Source: Prosthecobacter sp. (GTDB taxonomy: Bacteria > Verrucomicrobiota > Verrucomicrobiia > Verrucomicrobiales > Verrucomicrobiaceae). Taken from it: 64,000 bases of DNA. This document shows positions 24,842-33,770 of the stretch, one piece after another (the first letter of the stretch is position 1; each line of letters begins with the position of its first letter). Below the pieces are notes generated by a model. The model ran no database searches and had not been told where the DNA came from. It saw only the letters and a program-made list of their open reading frames with translations. Location: contig JABARQ010000010.1 in NCBI GenBank assembly GCA_019186985.1, positions 1-64,000 on the forward strand, given 5' to 3'. The translations under genes and the position numbers were made by a program.

Positions 24842-26035
24842 ATGAGCTCCCCCCATCGCTTTTCGCGCCGCGCCCTGCCTCTCATGGCTTTGGCGCTCGC
24901 TCTCTCCGGCTGCAAACCGACTGCCAAAGGCCCCGCAGGTCCGCCGCAGGCCCTCGTGCCCGATGTCACCGTCGCCAAGCCGCTCGCGAAGCGGCTCACG
25001 GACTGGGACGAGTTCACCGGTCGCCTCATCGCGCGCGACAAGGTGGACATCCGGGCCCGTGTCTCCGGCTACCTCACGGAGGTGCATTTCAAGGAAGGCG
25101 CCGAGGTCAAGGCGGGCGACCTTCTTTTCACCATTGATCCCCGCCCCTATGAAGCGGCGGTGCAGCGTGCCGAGGCCGTGCTGGCGCAGGCGAAGTCCAA
25201 CGCCGACCTGGCCAGGATCGAGGCCGAAAACGCCTCCAGGCTGCGCCAGGGGCAGGTCATCTCCATCGAGGAGTCCGAGCGCCGGCTGAAAAGCTCCGCA
25301 GGGGAGCAGGCGGCCGTGCGGGCCGCCGAAGCGATGCTCACTGCGGCGAAGCTCGACCTGGAATTCACCCAGGTGCGGGCGCCGATCAGCGGCCGGGTGA
25401 GCGACGCCCGGGTGACGGAGGGCAATCTGGTCACCGGCGGCACCAAGGACGCCACACTGCTCACGACCATCGTGGAGCTGGATCCGATCTATCTCGACTT
25501 CGAAGCCGATGAGCGCTCGGTTTTGAAGTATCGGGAGATGCACCGGAGCGGCGAGCGCAAGAGCGCCTTGTTCAACCGCATCCCGGCGGAGATGTCGCTG
25601 ATCAATGAGGAAGGCTGGCCGCACAAGGGCGAGATCGACTTCGTGGACAACCAGCTCAATCCCGGCACCGGCACCATCCGGGCGCGCTGCGTGTTTCCCA
25701 ACGAGGACCGGCTGATGGCGCCCGGCTTCTTCGCCCGCGTGCGCATCCCGGGCAGCGGCGAGTATGAAGGCCTCCTGATCCGCGATTCCGCCGTCGGTGA
25801 CGACCAGGGCAGCAGCTATGTGTGGGTGGTGGATGCGGAGGACAAGGCCGTGTACCGCCCGGTGAAGCTGGGCCCGCTGCTGGATGGCATGCGGGTCGTG
25901 CGTGAAGGCCTGAAGGCGGAGGAGCGCGTCGTCATCCTCGGGCTCATGAGCGTGCGCAACGGCGTGAAGGTCAAGGCCACGCCTGCGGACATGCAACCGG
26001 CGGCGACGAACTCCAGCCAGGAAAGGCGGCCATGA
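24842..26035 (+). CDS. RND efflux periplasmic adaptor lipoprotein
   Basis: A 397-residue membrane-fusion protein of the AcrA/MexE family. The ATG at 24842 opens a lipoprotein signal with lipobox LALSGC. The barrel-sandwich half-motifs are VDIRARVSGYLTEVHFKEGAEVKAGDLLFTIDPRPYEAAVQRAE and, after the helical hairpin, LEFTQVRAPISGRVSDARVTEGNLVTGG. The beta-barrel and membrane-proximal domains follow. It bridges the inner-membrane pump and the outer-membrane channel. Its stop overlaps the ATG of the pump gene (ATGA), so translation is coupled. The substrate range is unknown, probably hydrophobic drugs or solvents. Confidence 0.95.
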   Translation: MSSPHRFSRRALPLMALALALSGCKPTAKGPAGPPQALVPDVTVAKPLAKRLTDWDEFTGRLIARDKVDIRARVSGYLTEVHFKEGAEVKAGDLLFTIDPRPYEAAVQRAEAVLAQAKSNADLARIEAENASRLRQGQVISIEESERRLKSSAGEQAAVRAAEAMLTAAKLDLEFTQVRAPISGRVSDARVTEGNLVTGGTKDATLLTTIVELDPIYLDFEADERSVLKYREMHRSGERKSALFNRIPAEMSLINEEGWPHKGEIDFVDNQLNPGTGTIRARCVFPNEDRLMAPGFFARVRIPGSGEYEGLLIRDSAVGDDQGSSYVWVVDAEDKAVYRPVKLGPLLDGMRVVREGLKAEERVVILGLMSVRNGVKVKATPADMQPAATNSSQERRP

Positions 26036-29000
26036 ACTTCGCACGTGTCTTTGTGGACCGCCCCATCTTCGCGGCGGTGCTGAGCATCGTCATCACAATG
26101 CTCGGGGCGCTGTCCTACTTCAGCCTGCCCGTCGCCCAGTATCCGGAGGTCATCCCGCCAACGGTGGTCGTCTCGGCCAGCTATCCCGGCGCCGACGCAC
26201 GCACGCTGGCGGAAACCGTCTCCACACCGCTGGAGCAGGAGATCAACGGCGTGGAGGACATGCTCTACGTCTCCTCGTCCTCGACCAGCGACGGCAGGGT
26301 GCAGATCACCATCACCTTCCGCCTGGGCACGGATCTCGACAAGGCGCAGGTGCTCGTGCAGAACCGCGTCAACGCGGCCGTCGCACGGCTTCCCGAGGAG
26401 GTGCGCCGGCTGGGTGTCGTGGTGAACAAGCGCTCCCCCGACCTCACGCTCGCCGCGCAGTTCTTCAGTCCCGACGGCTCGCGCGAGGTTGCCTACCTGA
26501 GCAACTACGTCACGCTGCAGATTCAGAATGAAATCGCCCGCCTGCCCGGAGTCGCGGAGGCCTCGTCACTCGGCGGCCTTGATTATTCGATGCGTGTCTG
26601 GCTCGATCCGGAGAAGGTCGCCGGGGTAGGTCTCACCGCCGGGGATGTCGTGCGGGCGATCCGCGAACAAAATGTGCAGGTGGCCGCAGGCGCCCTGGGG
26701 CAGCCTCCGGCGGCGGAGGGCATGGAGTTCCAGTACACCCTCACCGCGCCAGGCCGCCTGAAGAAGGCGGAGGAGTTTGGCGACATCGTGCTCAAGACGG
26801 GCGCGCAGGGGGATGTCGTGCGCCTGCGCGACGTATCGCGCATCGAGCTCGGTTCACGCGACTATTCCAGCAAGACCTACATGGACGGCTACAACGCCGT
26901 CTCCCTGCGCGTGTTCCAGCTTCCCGGAACCAACGCCATCCACACCGCCGACGCGGTCTATGCCAGGCTCGCGCAGCTGAAGGAGCGCTTTCCGCCCGGC
27001 GTGGACTACCGGATCAACTATGACACCACGCAGTTCGTCCGGGCATCGATCAAGTCCGTGCTGCAGACGCTGGTGGAGGCCGTGGGGCTGGTCGTTTTCG
27101 TGGTGGTGCTGTTCCTGCAGACCTGGCGCGCCTCGCTCATTCCCCTGCTCGCCGTGCCCGTGTCCCTCATCGGCACGCTGGCGGTCATGCAGGCCTTCGG
27201 GTTCACCTTGAACAACCTGAGCCTCTTCGGCCTCGTCCTGGCCATCGGCATCGTCGTCGACGACGCCATCGTGGTTGTGGAGAATGTCGAGCGCAACATC
27301 GCCCGGGGGCTCTCGCCCCGGGAGGCCTCCATCCAGGCCATGAAGGAGGTCAGCGGCGCGGTCATCGCCGTGGCGCTGGTGCTCTGCGCCGTGTTCGTGC
27401 CCACCGCCTTCATCAGCGGCATCACCGGCCAGTTCTACCGCCAGTTTGCGCTGACCATCGCCGTCTCCACGGTGATCTCGGCCTTCAACTCCCTCACCCT
27501 CAGCCCCGCCCTTTGCGCCCTGCTCCTGCAGCCCCATGGCGCCAGGACCGACGCCTTCTCACGGCTCATCGACCTGTGCTTCGGCTGGTTCTTCGCGCTG
27601 TTCAACAAGGTCTTCCAGTTCGGCTCCGACCTCTATGCCGGCCTGGTGCGCCGCCTGATCCGCCTCGCGCTGATCGTGATCATGGGTTACGCCGGCCTGC
27701 TGTTCCTGACGCAGAAGGTCTTCAACACCGTTCCCGGCGGCTACATCCCCGCCCAGGACATGGGCTACTGCATCGTGCTCGTGCAGCTTCCGGACGCCGC
27801 CGCGTTTGAGCGCACGGACGCCGTCGTGCGCAGGATGGAGGCCATGGCGATGAAGGTGCCCGGCATTGCGCACACCTTCGCCATCTCCGGTTATTCCTCC
27901 GTGCTCCAGGCCAACCAGCCCAATGTCGGCGCGGCTTTCCTCGTCTTTGACCCCTTTGAAAAGCGCAGGTCACCGGAGCTGAAGGGCGACCGGCTTCTGG
28001 GCACCATCCGGCAGACGTTCTCCACGATTCAGGAAGGTCGCGTGCTGGTGCTGCCGCCGCCACCACTTCGCGGCCTTGGCAACGCCGGCGGCTTCAAGAT
28101 CCAGGTGCAGGACCTCAACAACGCCGGCCTGGAGGCGCTGGAGACCGCCACGCAGAAGCTGCTCGCAGCCGCCCAGGACGAGCCGGGCCTCAACTCCCTC
28201 GTCACCGGCTTCCGCGCCCGCACGCCGCAGTTCAAGCTCGAGATCAACCGCGCCCAGGCCAAGACGATGGGCGTGTCGCTCGCCGACCTGAACGAGGCGC
28301 TGCAGGTCTATCTCGGTTCCGCCTATGTGAATGACTTCAATTTGTTCGGCCGCACCTACCAGGTCACCGCGCAGGCCGACCCGGCCTTCCGCAAGGATCC
28401 CGCCGATGTCGCCCGCATCAAGATCCGCAACCAGAACGGCGAGATGGTGCCGCTCGGTGCGCTGGTGAAGGTGGTCAAGACCGGCGGCGCCGACCGCGTC
28501 CAACGCTACAATCTTTATTACTCGGCCGACATCAACGGCAACACCGCCCCCGGCGTCAGCTCCGGACAGATGATCGAAAAGGTCGAGCGCCTTGCCCGTG
28601 AGCACCTGCCCGCCGGCTTCGCCATCGAATGGACGGACCTGACCTATCAGCAGATCCTCGCGGGCAACACGCTCATCTACATCTTCCCGCTCTGCGTCGT
28701 CTTCGTCTTCCTGGTGCTGGCGGCGCAATATGAAAGCTGGAGCATGCCGCTGGCCATCATCCTGATCGTGCCCATGTGCCTGCTGTCCGCCATCGGCGGC
28801 GTCTGGCTGCGCGCGCTGGATAACAACATCTTCACCCAGATCGGCCTGGTGGTGCTCGTCGGCCTCGCGGCCAAAAACGCCATCCTCATCGTCGAGTTCG
28901 CCAAGCAGCTCCAGGATCAGGGCATGGACCGCGTCCAGGCCGCCGTCGAGGCCTGCCGCCTGCGTCTGCGCCCGATCCTGATGACCAGCTTCGCCTTCAT

Positions 29001-29202
29001 CCTCGGCGTGCTGCCGCTTGTACTCGCCACCGGTGCAGGGGCGGAGATGCGTCAGGCACTGGGCACGGCGGTCTTTTTCGGCATGATCGGCGTCACCCTC
29101 TTCGGCCTGCTGTTCACGCCGGTGTTCTATGTCATCCTGCGCGCCATCGTCGAACGCCGGGCCCGCAAGCCTCTTCCTTCCGCCGCTCATGCAGCCCCCT
29201 GA
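26032..29202 (+). CDS. RND multidrug efflux pump, inner-membrane component (HAE-1 type)
   Basis: A 1056-residue AcrB/MexB/MexF-like proton-driven pump, full length for the family. The N-terminal helix FVDRPIFAAVLSIVITMLGALSYFSLPVAQYPEV is canonical. Proton-relay aspartates are in LAIGIVVDDAIVVVENVERN. The second half has the matching GLAAKNAILIVEFAKQLQDQG and LRPILMTSFAFILGVLPLV. Two large periplasmic loops between TM1-2 and TM7-8 form the substrate-binding porter domain. The three genes give a complete tripartite pump without a local repressor. The stop overlaps the start of the outer-membrane channel gene by 14 bp. Confidence 0.97.
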   Translation: MNFARVFVDRPIFAAVLSIVITMLGALSYFSLPVAQYPEVIPPTVVVSASYPGADARTLAETVSTPLEQEINGVEDMLYVSSSSTSDGRVQITITFRLGTDLDKAQVLVQNRVNAAVARLPEEVRRLGVVVNKRSPDLTLAAQFFSPDGSREVAYLSNYVTLQIQNEIARLPGVAEASSLGGLDYSMRVWLDPEKVAGVGLTAGDVVRAIREQNVQVAAGALGQPPAAEGMEFQYTLTAPGRLKKAEEFGDIVLKTGAQGDVVRLRDVSRIELGSRDYSSKTYMDGYNAVSLRVFQLPGTNAIHTADAVYARLAQLKERFPPGVDYRINYDTTQFVRASIKSVLQTLVEAVGLVVFVVVLFLQTWRASLIPLLAVPVSLIGTLAVMQAFGFTLNNLSLFGLVLAIGIVVDDAIVVVENVERNIARGLSPREASIQAMKEVSGAVIAVALVLCAVFVPTAFISGITGQFYRQFALTIAVSTVISAFNSLTLSPALCALLLQPHGARTDAFSRLIDLCFGWFFALFNKVFQFGSDLYAGLVRRLIRLALIVIMGYAGLLFLTQKVFNTVPGGYIPAQDMGYCIVLVQLPDAAAFERTDAVVRRMEAMAMKVPGIAHTFAISGYSSVLQANQPNVGAAFLVFDPFEKRRSPELKGDRLLGTIRQTFSTIQEGRVLVLPPPPLRGLGNAGGFKIQVQDLNNAGLEALETATQKLLAAAQDEPGLNSLVTGFRARTPQFKLEINRAQAKTMGVSLADLNEALQVYLGSAYVNDFNLFGRTYQVTAQADPAFRKDPADVARIKIRNQNGEMVPLGALVKVVKTGGADRVQRYNLYYSADINGNTAPGVSSGQMIEKVERLAREHLPAGFAIEWTDLTYQQILAGNTLIYIFPLCVVFVFLVLAAQYESWSMPLAIILIVPMCLLSAIGGVWLRALDNNIFTQIGLVVLVGLAAKNAILIVEFAKQLQDQGMDRVQAAVEACRLRLRPILMTSFAFILGVLPLVLATGAGAEMRQALGTAVFFGMIGVTLFGLLFTPVFYVILRAIVERRARKPLPSAAHAAP

Positions 29203-30619
29203 GAACCTTCCGCATCGACTCCAAAGCGCAGCCCGTCGCATACAACGCCATGCCCTCCGCCCGTGGCTGGCCCTGCTGCTCTCCAGCTGCAGCGTCGGCC
29301 CCAGATTCATCAGGCCGGAGCCAAAGATGCCTGCGGACTATGCCTCCAGGTCCTCCAACGCCATCCGTTCCGACGCCGCCTGGTGGCGCAGGCTCAACGA
29401 CAACACGCTCAACAGCCTCATCTCCCGGGCGGCGGATCAGAACAAGGACCTCGACGTGGCGCAGGACCGCGTGCTGGAAGCAAGGGCCCTCTGGCGCGAG
29501 GCGCAGTTTGACCTGGCGCCCACGATCACGTCGAGCGCCAGCTACAGCACGACGCTCAACGGTGCTTCCACCAACGCCGCCTTCCGCGGCCGCACCGTGG
29601 AGTTCTGGCGCGGTGGCTTTGACGCCGACTACGAGCTCGACCTCTTCGGGCGCGTGCGTCATTCCGTGAAGGCTGCGAAAGCCGGCAGCACCGCTGCTGA
29701 AGCCAGCGTGCAGGACCTCCTCATCACGCTGCAGGCCGAGGTCGCGGTCAACTACCTCGAACTCCGCGGCGCCCAGGCCCAGCTCGCCGTGGCGCATGAA
29801 AACGCCGGCAACCAGGCCGAGGCCCTGCGCATTGCCGAGGCCTCGCTCAAGGGCGGACGCGGCACGCAGCTCGATGTCGCGCGGGCCAGCGCGCTTCTCA
29901 ACGCCACCCAGGCCCAGATTCCGAGCTATGAGGAAAACGTCGCGCGGGCGATCCACCGCATCGCCGTGCTATGCGGACAAAACCCTTCCGAACTGCGCCC
30001 GCAGCTTCAGAGGGCCTCCAGGCAGCCTCGCGTTCCTGCCAGCGTTGCCATCGCCAAACCCGCCGAACTGCTGCGCCTTCGTCCCGATATCCGCATGGCG
30101 GAAAGCAGCCTCGAAGCCGCGACCGCCCGCGTCGGCGTGGCCACCGCCGAGCTTTTCCCGCGTGTCACCTTTGGCGGCCGCCTCAACATCGAGGGCCAGA
30201 CCTTTGCCAGCCTCAGCCAGTATGGCTCCAACGCCTACAGCTTCGGCCCGCGCATCAGCTGGGCCTTCCTGAACCTGGGCCGCGTGCGCCAGCAGATCAA
30301 GGCCGCCGGTCATCGTGCCGACGCCGCCCTGTCCACCTACGAGCAGACGGTCCTGCTTGCGCTTGAGGAGGTCGAAAACGCCCTGACCAGCTATGACCGT
30401 GAACGTGAGCGCCTGCGTCATCTGGAAGCCAGCGCCGCCAGCGCGCGCGAGGCCGCCACGCTGGCCCGGCAGCGCTACCAGGACGGCGTCGCCGACTTCC
30501 TCACCGTGCTCGACGCCGAGCGTGTGGCGCTTGCCGCGCAGAATGACATCGTCCTCAGCCGCACCCGTGCCGGCAGCGCCTGGGTGCGCATCTACAAGGC
30601 GATGGGCGGCGGGACATGA
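29189..30619 (+). CDS. outer-membrane efflux channel, NodT/OprM family lipoprotein
   Basis: A 476-residue TolC-superfamily protein. The ATG at 29189 leads into a lipobox (LLLSSC) followed by SVGPRFIRPEPKMPADY, the usual mature start of NodT/OprM lipoproteins. Two outer-membrane-efflux (OEP) repeats are visible: SLISRAADQNKDLDVAQDRVLEARALWREAQFDLAP and the internal RLRPDIRMAESSLEAATARVGVATAELFP. ARQRYQDGVADFLTVLDAER is the closing helix signature. It forms the trimeric exit duct for the pump. The start overlaps the pump gene by 14 bp, completing a tightly coupled operon. Confidence 0.95.
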   Translation: MQPPENLPHRLQSAARRIQRHALRPWLALLLSSCSVGPRFIRPEPKMPADYASRSSNAIRSDAAWWRRLNDNTLNSLISRAADQNKDLDVAQDRVLEARALWREAQFDLAPTITSSASYSTTLNGASTNAAFRGRTVEFWRGGFDADYELDLFGRVRHSVKAAKAGSTAAEASVQDLLITLQAEVAVNYLELRGAQAQLAVAHENAGNQAEALRIAEASLKGGRGTQLDVARASALLNATQAQIPSYEENVARAIHRIAVLCGQNPSELRPQLQRASRQPRVPASVAIAKPAELLRLRPDIRMAESSLEAATARVGVATAELFPRVTFGGRLNIEGQTFASLSQYGSNAYSFGPRISWAFLNLGRVRQQIKAAGHRADAALSTYEQTVLLALEEVENALTSYDRERERLRHLEASAASAREAATLARQRYQDGVADFLTVLDAERVALAAQNDIVLSRTRAGSAWVRIYKAMGGGT

Positions 30620-30773
30620 CCAGGCTGGCAGGCTGAGGACTCTCGGCAATGGATCTGAAGCCGCACAGGAAGCCCTGTCATTGAGAGGGCAGACATCGGT
30701 ATTTTTACCGACTGTCGCATTTCATTGACCTAACTAGGTCATGTGCCGCCGGCCATCATCTGGCCGCAGCCTC
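30620..30773. other. intergenic, no feature
   Basis: Region after the efflux operon. No strong terminator hairpin or repeat was recognised. Confidence 0.4.
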
Positions 30774-30932
30774 ATGAACAACCCCTATCCGATCCTCATC
30801 CTGTCAGCGCTGCTTGGATACGCCCTGCTCATTCTCTGGGGCACCTGGCATGGACCACTGGACCTGCCCGGGACAGACCATGATGCACCTGCAGTGTTTC
30901 ATGCGCTGGCGGACGGCATCAGATTTCACTGA
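30774..30932 (+). CDS. possible small membrane protein
   Basis: A 52-codon frame starting MNNPYPILILSALLGYALLILW, one good hydrophobic helix, then a short polar tail. No clear ribosome-binding site precedes it and I know no homologue. It fills part of a 306-bp gap and overlaps the end of the convergent SGNH hydrolase gene by 7 bp. It may be a real microprotein or chance. Confidence 0.3.
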   Translation: MNNPYPILILSALLGYALLILWGTWHGPLDLPGTDHDAPAVFHALADGIRFH

Positions 30933-31870
30933 CCGTTGTTGTCTGCATCAAGGCGGGCCTGCACCGCCTGGTGAGCCGTCTCCTGGAGGAAGCGGGCGTG
31001 GGCGGGATCCAGGCCCTCCGGGATGAAACGGGTGCCGACGGCGCTTTCGCCGAACAAGATTTCATACCAGACGCAGGCGCCGAGGTACTCGCCGGCCTGG
31101 TTCGCGTGATGGCCGTCCATGCCCAGCGTGACCTCACCGCCACCCCTGGGCTTCGCCCAGCGCCAGCCGACATGAAGGGAGCGGGACTGGTCCGGCAGCA
31201 TGGGCCTGCGCGCCGTCTTCGGATCAAAGGGCTTCGGGTCGGGCCTGTAGCCCCACTGCGGATCCGTGTCGGCGCGGAAGAACGCATCGCCCACCGGGAT
31301 GATTATCGCACCGAACTCCGCCGCCAGCCTGTCGTAGGCCGAGGTGAGCCCCCGGTACATCGCCTCCTGCGTCCTGGGTTCGCCGGGCTTCGGCTCCTTC
31401 ACGGCAAAGCGCGGATCATCCACACGGTAGGCCCAGGTCTGATGAATGAGCAGCTTCGCCTGGGGCGCGTGCTTCGTGACCAGGTCGCGCAGGATGCCCG
31501 CATGAGGCTGGCAGGTGGCGTAATCATGGCTCTTGATGCTCGCCTGCTGAATCGTGACAAAGTCCCAGGTGTCGGCCGTGAGATTGGCGACAAGGTCTTT
31601 GCCGTTCGCGTAAAGCCGCGCCCTGCCCTGCGCCTTCATCTTGTCCGCATGCACCTGGAAGGAGGCGCCGCCGATGACAAGCGAGCTGTGGACCAGGGTG
31701 TGGCCGCCCGCCGTCGCCAGGTCCTTGAGATGGTGCGTGGCGTTGGCGGAGAAGCTGTTGCCGATGGTGAGCAGGCGGACGGTCCTGGGTTCGCCGGCCA
31801 GGATGCTGACGGCGGCGAGAAGCAGGGGGGCGAGGATCCAGGTGGTCAGACTGTTGGTTCGGCGGGGCAT
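30926..31870 (-). CDS. secreted SGNH/GDSL-like hydrolase (DUF4886 type)
   Basis: A 314-residue exported protein. The ATG at 31870 starts a signal peptide ending about LLLAAVSILAG. Block I of SGNH hydrolases is RLLTIGNSFSANA, with Ser as nucleophile. GGAS, the strand DFVTIQQAS, and the C-terminal catalytic dyad segment DGHHANQAGEYLGACVWYE fit blocks II, III and V. Family members deacylate carbohydrates or lipids. Its neighbours do not specify the substrate, although the MATE gene upstream is on the same strand 220 bp away. Confidence 0.82.
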   Translation of the reverse strand: MPRRTNSLTTWILAPLLLAAVSILAGEPRTVRLLTIGNSFSANATHHLKDLATAGGHTLVHSSLVIGGASFQVHADKMKAQGRARLYANGKDLVANLTADTWDFVTIQQASIKSHDYATCQPHAGILRDLVTKHAPQAKLLIHQTWAYRVDDPRFAVKEPKPGEPRTQEAMYRGLTSAYDRLAAEFGAIIIPVGDAFFRADTDPQWGYRPDPKPFDPKTARRPMLPDQSRSLHVGWRWAKPRGGGEVTLGMDGHHANQAGEYLGACVWYEILFGESAVGTRFIPEGLDPAHARFLQETAHQAVQARLDADNNGQ

Positions 31871-32091
31871 GGATTCATGTTCCGCCGTCCTCCGTGATGG
31901 CAAGCAGGAACTGCGGAAAAGCATCTCAGCCCCAGGGCTGACGCATCAAAGCGAGAAAGGGGCTTTTTCGACAGGATTCACAAGGTGGGCAGGTCTGAAA
32001 AAATTTCCTGTTTACCCTGCGAATCATGTCAATCCTGTCACCGCGGCCATGAGATGCAATCATCGGCCGATTGGATGCGCAAGCCCCTGGC

Positions 32092-33492
32092 TCAGACCTT
32101 CTGCAGCTTCCACCTGCCGCGCCTGAACAGCGCCCAACTGAGCAGGGTGAGGAGTGAAAAGGCGGCCGGCACCGAGGTCACCGCCCCGACCGGACCGAAG
32201 GATTTGGACAGGAACCAGGCCATGGGAATCTGGCAGAGCCAGAGGCAGAGAAAGTTCAGGCGCGCCGGCGTCCAGGTGTCGCCTGCCCCGTTGAACGCCC
32301 CCTCGAAGCACATGCCCGCCGCATAGAAGGGGAAGGCCAGGCTGACGATCCAGAGCGAGAGAACGCCGAAGTCCCCCACCTCAGGCTCCGGCGTGAAGAG
32401 GCGGATCAACGGGCCGGAAAACAGCACGAAGCCCAGGCCCACGACGCTGAGCACGAGCACGTTCAGCTTCACGGCGATCCAAACGGCGGCCTCGGCGCGC
32501 TCCGGCCTGCCTGCGCCGAGGTTCTGCCCAACCAAGGTTGCTCCCGCGTTGGCCAGCCCCCAGGCGGGCATCAGGGCGAAGGTGACGATGCGTATGGCGA
32601 TGGTGTAGCCGGCCAGCGCCGTGCTGCCGAAGAGCGCCAGGATCTTGAACAGGCCCACCCAGCTCGTCGTGCTGATGAGAAACTGGGCGACACCGCTGCC
32701 GGACTTGTTCAGCACGGCGCCGATGACCTCGCGCTCCGGCCTGAAGTGCCGCCAGCGCACCTTGACGCGGCTGTGATGACCGGCGAGATGCCAGAGCTGG
32801 TAAAGGACGCCGATGCCGCGTCCGATGTTGGTCGCCACCGCCGCGCCCGTGACGCCCAGCTCCGGGAAGATCCACCAGCCGAACACGAAGCAGGGGCCCA
32901 GGATGATGTTCAGCGTGTTCGCCAGCCAGAGCGTGCGCATGGCAATCACGGCGTCCCCTGCGCCCCGGAAGATGGCGTTGATCAGGAAGATGAGAAACAC
33001 CGTGGCATTGCCGCCGAACATGAGGCGCGCAAAATCCGTGCCCTGAACCACCACGGTCTCCTCCGCCCCCATCCAGCGCAGGATGTCGGGCGCCAGGATG
33101 CCGAGCGCGACGCCGATGGCCGCGGAAACCAGCACGCCCAGGAGCACGACCTGACCCGCAGCCTGCGCGGCAAGCTCCGGCTCCTTCTCACCGATGCGCC
33201 TCGACACGATCGCCGTGGCGGCGATCGAGGTGCCGATGGCCACGGCGTAGATCAGCGTCATCACCGACTCCGTGAGGCCCACCACCGCCACCGCCTCCCT
33301 GCCCAGGCGCGACACCCAGAACACGTCCGCCACGACAAAAAGCGACTCCATCACCATCTCCAGCACCATCGGCACCGAAAGCAGGATGATGGCGCGGTTC
33401 AGCGGCAGCGCCGTGTAGTCATGCTCCTGTCCGCGCAGCGACTGAAGCACGCTGCGCCAGAAGGAACCCGGAGGCTGGGCCTCCTCGTTCAA
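32092..33492 (-). CDS. MATE family efflux transporter
   Basis: A 466-residue, 12-helix antiporter of the multidrug and toxic-compound extrusion family. The first MatE repeat begins AIILLSVPMVLEMVMESLFVVADVFWVSRLG and the second around ISTTSWVGLFKILALFGSTALAGYTIAIRI. Both carry the family-typical long hydrophobic segments. It should exchange Na+ or H+ for cationic drugs or metabolites in the inner membrane. The best start is a TTG at 33492, with an AGGAAAGG stretch some bases upstream; no ATG lies early enough to keep the first helix whole. No local regulator is visible. Confidence 0.93.
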   Translation of the reverse strand: MNEEAQPPGSFWRSVLQSLRGQEHDYTALPLNRAIILLSVPMVLEMVMESLFVVADVFWVSRLGREAVAVVGLTESVMTLIYAVAIGTSIAATAIVSRRIGEKEPELAAQAAGQVVLLGVLVSAAIGVALGILAPDILRWMGAEETVVVQGTDFARLMFGGNATVFLIFLINAIFRGAGDAVIAMRTLWLANTLNIILGPCFVFGWWIFPELGVTGAAVATNIGRGIGVLYQLWHLAGHHSRVKVRWRHFRPEREVIGAVLNKSGSGVAQFLISTTSWVGLFKILALFGSTALAGYTIAIRIVTFALMPAWGLANAGATLVGQNLGAGRPERAEAAVWIAVKLNVLVLSVVGLGFVLFSGPLIRLFTPEPEVGDFGVLSLWIVSLAFPFYAAGMCFEGAFNGAGDTWTPARLNFLCLWLCQIPMAWFLSKSFGPVGAVTSVPAAFSLLTLLSWALFRRGRWKLQKV

Positions 33493-33667
33493 GGAGCACC
33501 GCCTTTCCTGTGAGAAGCCGGGGCCATGTCCAGGGACAGGGCCTCCAGCCCGGCAAGGCGCCTGCGGGGGAAGGTGACGGGATCAGCTTGGAAATGCACG
33601 GCGCGCATAGGAGCCCGTCCCGGCCTGTTGGCAACGGCCTTCTCTGCCGTGGCAAGAGGGGTTCTGG

Positions 33668-33691
33668 AAAGTGGCTGCGGCTTCAGCCGCA
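33668..33691. repeat. REP-A copy, single
   Basis: AAAGTGGCTGCGGC...GCCGCA in forward orientation, with loop CTTCA instead of CTTTA. It lies in the intergenic region between the divergent MATE and sialidase-fusion genes, about 80 bp before the ATG of the latter. No inverse partner is evident. Confidence 0.85.
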
Positions 33692-33770
33692 CGGTTTGGA
33701 TTGGGACAATTCATTCTTTGGTAAACTGATTTGTCCAGCAAGCCCGGCCTCACGCCCTCGTTGTCAGCAA

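Noticed and set aside
32022-32039. AATCATGTC/AATCCTGTC 9-bp repeat between the SGNH and MATE genes
   Set aside because: Only two imperfect copies, too short to separate from chance, although such AATCCTGT-type words recur in many genomes.
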